Assembly: GCA_965216725.1 (NCBI GenBank)
Contig: CBDCGI010000001.1
Location: forward strand, 58,545 to 122,544
Direction of reading: 5' to 3'
Length of the DNA: 64,000 nt
DNA from: JACZUI01 sp965216725
GTDB lineage: Bacteria > Actinomycetota > Acidimicrobiia > Spongiisociales > ZC4RG35
Shown: piece by piece, positions 16,793-24,135 of the stretch
Position numbering within the stretch: position 1 is the stretch's first letter
Layout: each line of letters starts with the position of its first letter
Translations under genes and position numbers: made by a program
The notes under the pieces: model-generated
Database searches by the model: none
Told to the model about the DNA's origin: nothing
The model's input: the letters and a program-made list of their open reading frames with translations, nothing else

Positions 16793-17868
16793 TCCAGCCG
16801 AATCCTCGGGTCGAGATAAGCGTAAGAAAGGTCAACCAGCAGGTTGACGAGGACATAGACCGAAGCCACGACAACCGTGAAGCCCTGGACCACCGCGTAG
16901 TCACGGCCCAGAATCGCGTCGAATAGGGCGCGGCCGATCCCGGCAAGGTTGAAGATCGTCTCGGTGAGCACCGCTCCGCCGAGGAGGGTACCCAATTGCA
17001 GACCCACGATGGTGACCACCGGGAGCATCGCGTTTCTCAGGGCGTGGCTGCGGACAACTGTGCCTTCTTTGGCTCCCTTGGCACGGGCGGTCCGGATGTA
17101 ATCCTTCCCCATTGCCTCGAGAAGCGATGACCTGGTGATTCTGGCGATGATGGCCAGCGGGATGGTCGCCAGGGCGACAGCGGGGAGGATCATGTGCCTT
17201 ACCGCGTCCCAGAAGACTTCCCACTGCCCGGTTATGAAGTTGTTGAAGATGTAGTGGTTGGAGATGTATTCGTTGATCCCATACCAGGTGGTTCCCTCTT
17301 CCAGGTCCCATCCCCAGTGCTCAAAGTAAGGGATGGAGAACACTCCCGCCTGGAGCCGTCCAGAAGGTGGAAGTTCGAAAGGAGTGTCCTGTAACACGAG
17401 TGCGAAAACGTAAGCCAGCATCAGACCCAGCCAGAAGACCGGCATCGACACACCGATGTTGGCGAAGGCCATGGTGCCGGTATCGACCACCGTGTTGTGG
17501 CGACGTGCGGCGATGACACCGAGCGGGACTCCTACGGAGACAGCGATGAAGAGAGCCGACACGGCGAGTTCGGTGGTGAGAGGGAGGCGCTGGACCAGCA
17601 GCTCGCTGACGGGTATCGAGAACCGGATCGACTCCCCGAGGTTGAAGGTCACCACGTTCTTCATGTAGATCCCGAGCTGGACCCAGATGGGCTCGTTCAG
17701 CCCGTTGGCTTCGTTGAACCTCTCGCATGCCTCCTCCGTGGCGCGTTCGCCAAGAAGTGCGATGCAGGGGTCTCCGGGAATGGCCCGGATGAGGAAGAAG
17801 ACCACCACCATGATCCCGACGAGCACCGGGATGGCCAGAGTGATTCGGCGTGCGATGTAGGTGAGCAT
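16789..17868 (-). CDS. dppB: Peptide ABC transporter, permease (DppB-like)
   Basis: 359 residues with about six TM helices. TM1 'RRITLAIPVLVGIMVVVFFLIRAIPGDP' is followed by 'RFNEANGLNEPIWVQLGIYMKNV', the conserved DppB 'lgLdqPl..ry..wl' region. The EAA loop reads 'MGKDYIRTARAKGAKEGTVVRSHALRNAMLPVVT', ending in 'DPRIRLE', the DppB C-terminal motif. The middle extracellular loop is enlarged by about 60 residues ('DLEEGTTWYGINEYISNHYIF'). It heads the permease-ATPase cluster and follows the binding-protein gene after a strong hairpin at 17892-17924. Confidence 0.92.
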   Translation of the reverse strand: MLTYIARRITLAIPVLVGIMVVVFFLIRAIPGDPCIALLGERATEEACERFNEANGLNEPIWVQLGIYMKNVVTFNLGESIRFSIPVSELLVQRLPLTTELAVSALFIAVSVGVPLGVIAARRHNTVVDTGTMAFANIGVSMPVFWLGLMLAYVFALVLQDTPFELPPSGRLQAGVFSIPYFEHWGWDLEEGTTWYGINEYISNHYIFNNFITGQWEVFWDAVRHMILPAVALATIPLAIIARITRSSLLEAMGKDYIRTARAKGAKEGTVVRSHALRNAMLPVVTIVGLQLGTLLGGAVLTETIFNLAGIGRALFDAILGRDYAVVQGFTVVVASVYVLVNLLVDLSYAYLDPRIRLE

Positions 17869-17891
17869 TGGTGGCGGCTATCGAGAGTAGG

Positions 17892-17924
17892 CAAGGGGGA
17901 GGCGCCGATGGCGCCTCCCCCTTG
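17892..17924 (-). terminator. Intercistronic 15-bp perfect stem-loop
   Basis: CAAGGGGGAGGCGCC (17892-17906) is followed by loop GAT and its exact reverse complement (17910-17924). It sits between the binding-protein gene (stop 17948) and dppB (start 17868). No U-run follows, so it is more likely an mRNA stabiliser or partial terminator raising binding protein over permease levels than a full stop. This role is inferred. Confidence 0.6.
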
Positions 17925-17947
17925 ATTGTCTTGTATCCGCTAGAGGA

Positions 17948-19663
17948 TTACTCCTCAGCCGGAGGTGGGTTGATGAGGCTGTCCCACAGGTAGGCGTAGT
18001 AGTCGAACGCACCCGAGTTACCCACATGGAGCTCACTCGCTGCGTCGAGTCCCGCCGTGAATGTGGCGACAACGTCGTTGGCGTCGAAGTCGGAGCCGTC
18101 GTGGAACTTGACGCCCTGCTTCAGGGTGCAACTCCACTGCGACAGATCGTCGTTCGGCTCGCAGGCCTCGGCCAGCTGCGGCTGGACTTCGCCAGTCGGG
18201 CTGTACGAGTACAGGGGCTCGACGACCTGAGCGCATGCCCGGAGCGACTCACCGTCGGACTCGTCGGCGCAGTACAGCGAGATCGGCTCGTTGCCCTGCA
18301 TGAAGACGTAGGTGTCTTCGCCGTTGTCCATCAGGTTGAACAGCACCTGACCCCATGGCGGTGCGTAGGCACCGTCGACATCAGCACCAAAAGCAAAAGC
18401 TGTGGCGCCGTGGACGACCGGGATCATCGGCACGACCTCCTTGAGGGCGTTGTTCGCCGCTGCATACAGAGCCGGGTCTGCGTCGGCCTGCTTCGAGGCC
18501 TCCGAAAGTGGATCTGCATACGACGCGTCGTTCACCCCGAACTGCGGGTTGTCAGCGTTGAAGTGGAAGTCCAAGAAGTTGGTGATGTGCGGGTAGTCAC
18601 CCGTCCACCCCAGCAGATGGATCCCTTCGTACTGGCCCTGGGTCGTGGTCTGGATGAATTCGCCAGACTCGATGACCTCGACAGTCGCGTTGATGTTCAG
18701 GTTTGCCGCCAGCTGAGCTGCGATGTCTTGGGCGACAGCGCCAGGCTCAGGCAGGTAGCCACGGAACACATCGCGATAGGCGATGGTGGTCTCGAACCCG
18801 TTCGGGAACCCGGCGTCGGCGAGCATCTGCTGCGCCGCATCAACATCGAATTCGTACCAAGAGTCACCTTCACAACCGAATTCGACCGAGCACGGCGTGA
18901 AGTGTGATGCAACCTCAGACCCTGGCGGGTAGAAGGTGTCCACAATCCGCTGCCGGTCGATGCCGAGTGCGATCGCCTTGCGAACGTCGACATTGTCGAA
19001 GGGTGCGAACGTGTTGGTGAAGCCGATGTAGAAGATGTTCGGCTCGGGCTTACCGATCAGGCTGAGGTCGGGGTCTTCGTCGATCACCGGGTAATCGTCG
19101 GTGCTCGGGAAGGTGATCCCATCCACGTTGCCAGACTGCAGTTCGAGCAGACGCTGCGCACCCTCGGTGGCCCAGCGAAGGACCGCCGTCTGGTGTGCCG
19201 GCTGCTGTCCGTAGTAATCCGGGAACGCCTCGTAGACGACGGAGTCACCCCGCACCCACTCGACCAGGCTGTAAGGCCCGGTGCCGATCGGGTTGTCGAG
19301 CGGAGCGCCACCTGTGGCCTGGAGATGCTCAGACGGCTGGATGCCGAAGACGCTGAAAGCCATCTTCGCCAAGAAAGCCGGGTCGGGACTACAGAGCTGG
19401 AAATCGACGGTGAACTCGTCGACGGCAGTCACCGATTGGATCTTGCCGCCGTAGTCACATCCGCCTGCGTCCAACACGAGGCCTTCAAAGTCACCGCCGG
19501 GGGCCGCCGTTGTGGTGGTGTCCCCGTCCGATGGCGGTGCAGTGGTGTCGGCCCCGCCGCCCGCGGTGGTGGTCGTGTCGTCGCCATCGCCGTCGCCGTC
19601 GCCACAAGCGGCGACGATCAACGCGAGGACGCCGACAAACGCCAACCAGCGCAGTCGTTTCAT
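17948..19663 (-). CDS. Peptide-type ABC transporter substrate-binding lipoprotein, circularly permuted
   Basis: Start at ATG 19663 (MKRLRWLAFVGVL; GGGAGG upstream); 571 residues with lipobox 'IVAAC' at Cys20 and a Thr/Gly-rich tether to about residue 56. The family-5 binding-protein fold is present, but the order is changed. The mature chain starts with what is normally internal ('GGKIQSVTAVDEFTVDFQL' then 'DPAFLAKM', 'NPIGTGPYSLVEW'), while the segment that normally comes first ('VEPLYSY...QPQLAEACEPNDD...WSCTLKQGVKFHDGSDFDANDVV') is at residues about 480-535, near the C-terminus. It is first in the operon with dppBCDF and captures the solute outside the membrane. Cys residues in 'SLYCADESDGESLRAC' may form a disulphide. 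Confidence 0.88.
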   Translation of the reverse strand: MKRLRWLAFVGVLALIVAACGDGDGDGDDTTTTAGGGADTTAPPSDGDTTTTAAPGGDFEGLVLDAGGCDYGGKIQSVTAVDEFTVDFQLCSPDPAFLAKMAFSVFGIQPSEHLQATGGAPLDNPIGTGPYSLVEWVRGDSVVYEAFPDYYGQQPAHQTAVLRWATEGAQRLLELQSGNVDGITFPSTDDYPVIDEDPDLSLIGKPEPNIFYIGFTNTFAPFDNVDVRKAIALGIDRQRIVDTFYPPGSEVASHFTPCSVEFGCEGDSWYEFDVDAAQQMLADAGFPNGFETTIAYRDVFRGYLPEPGAVAQDIAAQLAANLNINATVEVIESGEFIQTTTQGQYEGIHLLGWTGDYPHITNFLDFHFNADNPQFGVNDASYADPLSEASKQADADPALYAAANNALKEVVPMIPVVHGATAFAFGADVDGAYAPPWGQVLFNLMDNGEDTYVFMQGNEPISLYCADESDGESLRACAQVVEPLYSYSPTGEVQPQLAEACEPNDDLSQWSCTLKQGVKFHDGSDFDANDVVATFTAGLDAASELHVGNSGAFDYYAYLWDSLINPPPAEE

Positions 19664-19853
19664 ATTTTCATCCTCCCTTGTTTGGGTTAGATCGCTGCCG
19701 GTCTCCCGGCCGCGAGCAGGCAACGGTACATCTTTCGCCCGCAACCTGCGATATGTCTTTGCCCGCGACACGTCTGGCGTGTCATCCCATACTCTCGCTC
19801 CTTAGGAGGAGAGCGTCATATGTGGGACTTTTGCCGAGGAGAATGAGGGATTC
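19664..19853. promoter_or_regulatory. Divergent region between binding-protein operon and leuS
   Basis: 190 bp serving both directions. It contains the inverted repeat GACACG (19767-19772) / CGTGTC (19778-19783), and a strong Shine-Dalgarno TAGGAGGAGA (19803-19812) before a nine-codon frame at 19820-19846 (MWDFCRGE). That frame ends 7 nt before the leuS start. No T-box or Leu-codon leader is visible. Confidence 0.4.
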
Positions 19854-22307
19854 TTGAGCTCGAGGCGTAACTACCCTCCACTGCCAATGAAGTACGACCA
19901 TCAGGCGATCGAGGCCAAGTGGCAGCAGCGCTGGGAGGCCGAGCGGGTCTTCAATGTCACTGAGGATCGCTCGATGCCCAAGTTCTACAACGTCTCGATG
20001 TACCCCTATCCCTCCGGGGAGCTCCACGTCGGCCACATCCGCAACTACACCTACATCGATCTGATCACCAGGTACAAGAAGATGCAGGGCCTGAACGTCT
20101 TGCCTCCGATGGGTTGGGATTCCTTCGGGCTCCCCGCTGAGAACGCGGCCATCAAGACCGGAATACACCCCCGGGTCAACGTGAACTCCCAAATCGAGAA
20201 GATGAAAGAGCAGTTCCGGAAGCTGGGGGCCGCTTTTGATTGGGACAGAGAGCTGGCGAGTCACGATCCGGGCTACTACCGGTGGGACCAATGGCTTTTT
20301 CTCGAGCTCTACGACCGTGGCCTTGCTTACAAGAAAGAAGCGCCGGTCAATTGGTGCCCCAACGACAACACGGTGCTCGCCAATGAACAGGTCGTGGACG
20401 GTCGGTGCGAGCGCTGCGACACGGTGGTGGTGAAAAAGGATCTTTCGCAGTGGTTCTTCAAGATCACCGACTACGCCGAACGTCTTCTCGACGACCTCGA
20501 TTCACTGAGCGAGTGGCCCGACCGCGTGGTGACCATGCAGCGCAATTGGATCGGTCGCTCCGAGGGGGCGAGGTTCGACATCCAGGTTGCTGACACCGAT
20601 CTCCGCTTTGATGTGTTCACAACCCGGCCCGACACGATCTTCGGGATGACCTTCTGCGTCCTTGCCCCCGAGCATCCTTTGGTCGATCAGCTGATCACTG
20701 ATGGCGATCACGAGGAGGAAGCCCGCGCATACATAGCGTCGGCGGCGTCGCATACCGAGATCGAGCGGATGGCTGAAGGTGAGAAGACCGGTGTTTTCAC
20801 GGGCCGCTACGCGGTCAACCCGGTGAATGGTGCTCGGGTCCCCATCTACATCGCCGACTACGTGCTCATGGGATACGGGACCGGCGCCATCATGGCGGTG
20901 CCCGGCCAGGACCAGCGAGACTGGGACTTCGCCGCGAGATACGGGATCGAGATAATCCGGACGGTCGAACCGCCCTCCAGCTGGGAGGGCGAGGCCTATC
21001 TGGGTGACGGAGTGACGATCAACTCGGGTTTCCTCGACGGCCTCAACCAGACCGAAGCCAAGAAGAGCATCATCTCGTGGCTCGAGGAGAGAGGTGTGGG
21101 TGAGGGCACCGTTGAATACCGCCTGCGCGACTGGCTGATATCACGTCAGCGCTATTGGGGTTGCCCCATTCCGATGATCAGCTGCTCGGAATGCGGGCTG
21201 GTGCCGGTGCCACGGGATGAACTCCCTGTCGAGTTGCCAGACATAAGCGATTGGCGTCCAGAAGGGAAGTCCCCCCTCGAGGCGGCTGACGACTTCGTCA
21301 ACACCACTTGCCCCGACTGTGACGGGCCGGCCCGCCGCGAGACCGACACCATGGACACTTTTGTTGATTCCTCGTGGTACTTCCTTCGGTATGCCGACCC
21401 CCGGAACGATCGCGAGATCTTTGATCGTGACAAGGCCGAGTATTGGATGCCTGTCGATCAATATGTCGGAGGGGTCGAGCACGCCATTCTTCATCTCCTA
21501 TACGCCAGATTCATCACCAAGTTTCTCCACGACATCGGGCTAAGCCCGGTCGAGGAGCCGTTCGCACGTCTATTCACCCAGGGGATGCTGGTGAGGGACG
21601 GGGCCAAGATGTCAAAGTCGAAGGGAAACGTGGTCCCGCCCGACTTCTACTACGAGAGTTACGGAGCCGATGCGCTGCGTCTCTTCGAGCTGTTCGTGGG
21701 GCCTCCCACCGACGACGCCGTGTGGAACGACTCTGGTGTCCCGGGCACGAAGCGGTTCTTGGACAAGGTGTGGAAGCTCGGCACCAGCGAGCACTCGTTT
21801 GCCCCCGATGCGGGTAACGGTGCCCACGATGTGGTGGGGGAGGCCCATCGCACGTTGAAGAAGGTCACTGAGGACATCGACAGGTTCCACTTCAACACCG
21901 CGGTGCCGGCCCTCATGTCGCTGGTCAACCTGCTGGGAGATTATGTCTCGGACTCGCCGGACCGTGACACCTTCTCGGAGGTCTATCGGCTGCTTCTTCT
22001 GATGCTTTCGCCCATGGCCCCCCACATCGCCCATGAGCTATGGGAGATCACCGGTCAAGGCACGATGCTCGCCACCGAACCGTGGCCGAAATGGGATCCA
22101 GAGCTGGTGAAACAGGACCGGGTGACGATGGTCATCCAGGTCAACGGCAAGGTACGGGACCGCGTAGACGTGGCCTCGGGCATCAGCGCCGAAGACGCCG
22201 AGCGGTTGGCCCTGGAAGCCGAGAAGGTGCAGGCCTGGATGGAGGGAGTCGCAGTCAAGAAAGTGATCGCAAGGCCGCCTCACATCGTCAATATCGTGGT
22301 CGGGTGA
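19854..22307 (+). CDS. leuS: Leucyl-tRNA synthetase
   Basis: Charges tRNA-Leu. 817 residues, a normal length for a bacterial LeuRS. Class I signature HVGH at residues 58-61 ('YPYPSGELHVGHIRNY'), an editing (CP1) domain around residues 220-400 with 'FTTRPDTIFGMTFCVLAPEHPL' and 'GTGAIMAVPGQDQRD', and KMSKS at 585-589. Zinc-ribbon-type cysteines occur at 'NWCPNDNTVLANEQVVDGRCERC' and 'CSECG...CPDC'. The C-terminus ends 'VNGKVRDRVDV...ARPPHIVNIVV'. TTG 19854 is chosen because GAGG lies upstream; ATG 19887 has no ribosome binding site. Its last bases overlap the next gene. Confidence 0.95.
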   Translation: MSSRRNYPPLPMKYDHQAIEAKWQQRWEAERVFNVTEDRSMPKFYNVSMYPYPSGELHVGHIRNYTYIDLITRYKKMQGLNVLPPMGWDSFGLPAENAAIKTGIHPRVNVNSQIEKMKEQFRKLGAAFDWDRELASHDPGYYRWDQWLFLELYDRGLAYKKEAPVNWCPNDNTVLANEQVVDGRCERCDTVVVKKDLSQWFFKITDYAERLLDDLDSLSEWPDRVVTMQRNWIGRSEGARFDIQVADTDLRFDVFTTRPDTIFGMTFCVLAPEHPLVDQLITDGDHEEEARAYIASAASHTEIERMAEGEKTGVFTGRYAVNPVNGARVPIYIADYVLMGYGTGAIMAVPGQDQRDWDFAARYGIEIIRTVEPPSSWEGEAYLGDGVTINSGFLDGLNQTEAKKSIISWLEERGVGEGTVEYRLRDWLISRQRYWGCPIPMISCSECGLVPVPRDELPVELPDISDWRPEGKSPLEAADDFVNTTCPDCDGPARRETDTMDTFVDSSWYFLRYADPRNDREIFDRDKAEYWMPVDQYVGGVEHAILHLLYARFITKFLHDIGLSPVEEPFARLFTQGMLVRDGAKMSKSKGNVVPPDFYYESYGADALRLFELFVGPPTDDAVWNDSGVPGTKRFLDKVWKLGTSEHSFAPDAGNGAHDVVGEAHRTLKKVTEDIDRFHFNTAVPALMSLVNLLGDYVSDSPDRDTFSEVYRLLLLMLSPMAPHIAHELWEITGQGTMLATEPWPKWDPELVKQDRVTMVIQVNGKVRDRVDVASGISAEDAERLALEAEKVQAWMEGVAVKKVIARPPHIVNIVVG

Positions 22308-22699
22308 ACGCAGCCGACCGCCTCCCACCGCAGATGCTGGAGTCGGCCGCCCTCTGGTCGGCGCTGATGCCGCTCACCCCAGATGCGGTGCGAGTTCGGC
22401 CGGCACCGCGCTGGATGTGGAAGGTGACCCGGGGCCGGGTCGCCGCGATGACCTTGGGCTCCACAGTGTTCGTGGACAGACGGTTCCTAACGGATGGCGG
22501 CGACCAGGTGCTGGGCCGATTACTGGCTCATGAGCTAATGCATGCCCGTCAATGGCAGCGATTGGGTGTGGCTGCCTTCCTGGTCTCGTACCTCGGCGAT
22601 TATTTGAGAGCCAGGATGCGGGGCCTGGGCCATGACGCGTCGTATAGACAAATCCGCCTCGAGGTGGAAGCGTCGAGGTTCGCCGCCACCCTCATGTGA
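22304..22699 (+). CDS. Small protein with HExxH motif (putative metalloprotease-like)
   Basis: 131 residues from GTG 22304, overlapping the leuS stop by four bases. It contains 'FVDRRFLTDGGDQVLGRLLAHELMHARQWQRLG', i.e. H-E-L-M-H-A-R-Q-W, as in the DUF4157-type extracellular peptidase-like domain, followed by a hydrophobic 'VAAFLVSYLGDYL' and an 'EVEASRFAA' helix whose Glu could be the third zinc ligand. There is no signal peptide. Catalytic activity is plausible but unproven; substrate unknown. The 3' end overlaps the convergent PPK2 gene by 8 bp. Confidence 0.7.
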   Translation: MNAADRLPPQMLESAALWSALMPLTPDAVRVRPAPRWMWKVTRGRVAAMTLGSTVFVDRRFLTDGGDQVLGRLLAHELMHARQWQRLGVAAFLVSYLGDYLRARMRGLGHDASYRQIRLEVEASRFAATLM

Positions 22700-23504
22700 T
22701 CACTATCTGATCGATGCCCTCCTCAGGGTCGGGGAAACGCGGGTTCATCTTTTCGATGGTGTCGATGAGGATGCTCGAGACCACCAGGTTCCGATACCAC
22801 TTGCGGTTGGCGGGCACCACGTACCAAGGCGCGTCCTCGGTGGTGGTGCGGGATATCGCCTCCTCGTAGGCGACCATGTAGTCGTCCCATTTCGCTCTGG
22901 TCTCGAGATCGCTGGACTCGAACTTCCAGTTCTTGTTGGGCTCGTCAAGCCGCGCCTGCAGTCGCTCACGCTGTTCGTCGCGCGTGATATTCAGAAAGAG
23001 CTTGACGATCGTTGTGCCTTCGTCGACGAGCATCTGCTCGAAGTCCTTGATGTGATCGAAACGTTTCGACCAACGGTCCTTCGCGACCAGCGAATCGACT
23101 CTGACTATCAGGACATCCTCGTAGTGCGAGCGATTGAAGATGGTTATCTCGCCACTGCCTGGTGTCTTGGCGTGAACCCTCCATAGATAGTCGTGTGCAA
23201 GCTCGGTCTCCGTGGGACGCCCGAAACTGTGCACCTTCACCCCCTGGGGGTTCACACCACTGAACACGTGGCGGATGGTGCCGTCTTTTCCCGCGGTATC
23301 CATCGCTTGGAGGACGACCAGGAGCTTCTGCCGGGACTCTGCCCATAAGCGCTGTTGCAAGTCGGCTATGCGGCTGGTGAGGGCAGGCAGTGCTCCTTTT
23401 CCCTCCTGCTTGCCGCCTCCATAAGCATGTTTGGAGTCGGGGTCATGAGATGCGAGGTCGAAATCGGTGTCGGGAGATACGCGGAAACGCGTGATGTCGA
23501 GCAT
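22692..23504 (-). CDS. ppk2: Polyphosphate kinase 2 family protein
   Basis: 270 residues with a P-loop kinase fold. Walker A-like 'VVLQAMDTAGKDGTIRHVFSGVNPQGVKVHSF', Walker B-like 'FNRSHYEDVLIVRV', and a lid 'RDEQRERLQARLDEPNKNWKFESSDLETRAKWDDYM'. PPK2 enzymes move phosphate between polyphosphate and nucleoside mono- or diphosphates. The single-domain form with 'GVNPQG' fits class I or III, so phosphorylation of ADP/GDP, or of AMP and ADP, is possible; sequence alone does not decide it. Monocistronic, between two convergent or divergent neighbours. Confidence 0.9.
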   Translation of the reverse strand: MLDITRFRVSPDTDFDLASHDPDSKHAYGGGKQEGKGALPALTSRIADLQQRLWAESRQKLLVVLQAMDTAGKDGTIRHVFSGVNPQGVKVHSFGRPTETELAHDYLWRVHAKTPGSGEITIFNRSHYEDVLIVRVDSLVAKDRWSKRFDHIKDFEQMLVDEGTTIVKLFLNITRDEQRERLQARLDEPNKNWKFESSDLETRAKWDDYMVAYEEAISRTTTEDAPWYVVPANRKWYRNLVVSSILIDTIEKMNPRFPDPEEGIDQIVIT

Positions 23505-23574
23505 GGGCGGAGACCCTAACGGGTGGGTTCTCAGCCGGCCTCGGCCCTGGTAGGAAGCAAGACAAGGGAGATCG

Positions 23575-24135
23575 ATGACCTGCAGTCATGGGAACCGCGG
23601 TCTTGCGGTGGTGATATTGGCCGCTGCGTTCGCTGCGGGGGCCGTCCTGGCCACGAGCCGGCAGCCTCCCGGTCCGATGCCGGTGTTGGCTTCGGTCGCG
23701 TCGGCAGCAGCGGGTCAGTCGGAAGGTGCGATGACCGTGCATGTTTCGGGGTGGGTGCTGCGGCCCGGCCTCGTCCAACTCCCCCCGGGCGCTCTCGTGG
23801 CCGATGCCGTTGCTGCTGCTGGGGGCGCAGCAGCGGGAGCCGAATTGTTCGCTGTCAACTTGGCTTCTCCAGTGGCCGACGGTGACCAGGTCGAGGTTCC
23901 TGGTCCAGGCTCCGTTCACGTTGGTGGGCCGGCAGATGGCCAGAGCGTATCTCTGAATCGGGCTTCACCGGCCGAACTCGAGACCCTCCCGGGAGTGGGG
24001 CCGGTCTTGGCGCAGCGGATCATCTCTCACCGGGAATCCAACGGCCCGTTTGCCGCAGTCGAAGATCTTCTCGACGTGCCGGGCATCGGAGAGGCCAAGC
24101 TGGCCTCTCTTCGGGACCATGTCTCGATCCCGTGA
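23575..24135 (+). CDS. comEA: Competence protein ComEA (SLBB plus helix-hairpin-helix)
   Basis: 186 residues. An N-terminal membrane anchor ('LAVVILAAAFAAGAVLA') is followed by an SLBB-type beta-grasp domain ('VHVSGWVLRPGLVQLPPGALVADAVAAAGG') and two helix-hairpin-helix motifs at the C-terminus ('SLNRASPAELETLPGVGPVLAQRI', 'LLDVPGIGEAKLASL'). ComEA binds double-stranded DNA outside the membrane during uptake. The downstream comEC overlaps its end, the normal pairing. No other competence or pilus genes are in this window, so natural transformation cannot be concluded. Confidence 0.92.
   Translation: MTCSHGNRGLAVVILAAAFAAGAVLATSRQPPGPMPVLASVASAAAGQSEGAMTVHVSGWVLRPGLVQLPPGALVADAVAAAGGAAAGAELFAVNLASPVADGDQVEVPGPGSVHVGGPADGQSVSLNRASPAELETLPGVGPVLAQRIISHRESNGPFAAVEDLLDVPGIGEAKLASLRDHVSIP

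Noticed and set aside
19664..19853. T-box or Leu-codon leader before leuS
   Set aside because: No specifier/antiterminator pattern and no Leu codons in the short frame; only a dyad and a strong ribosome binding site.
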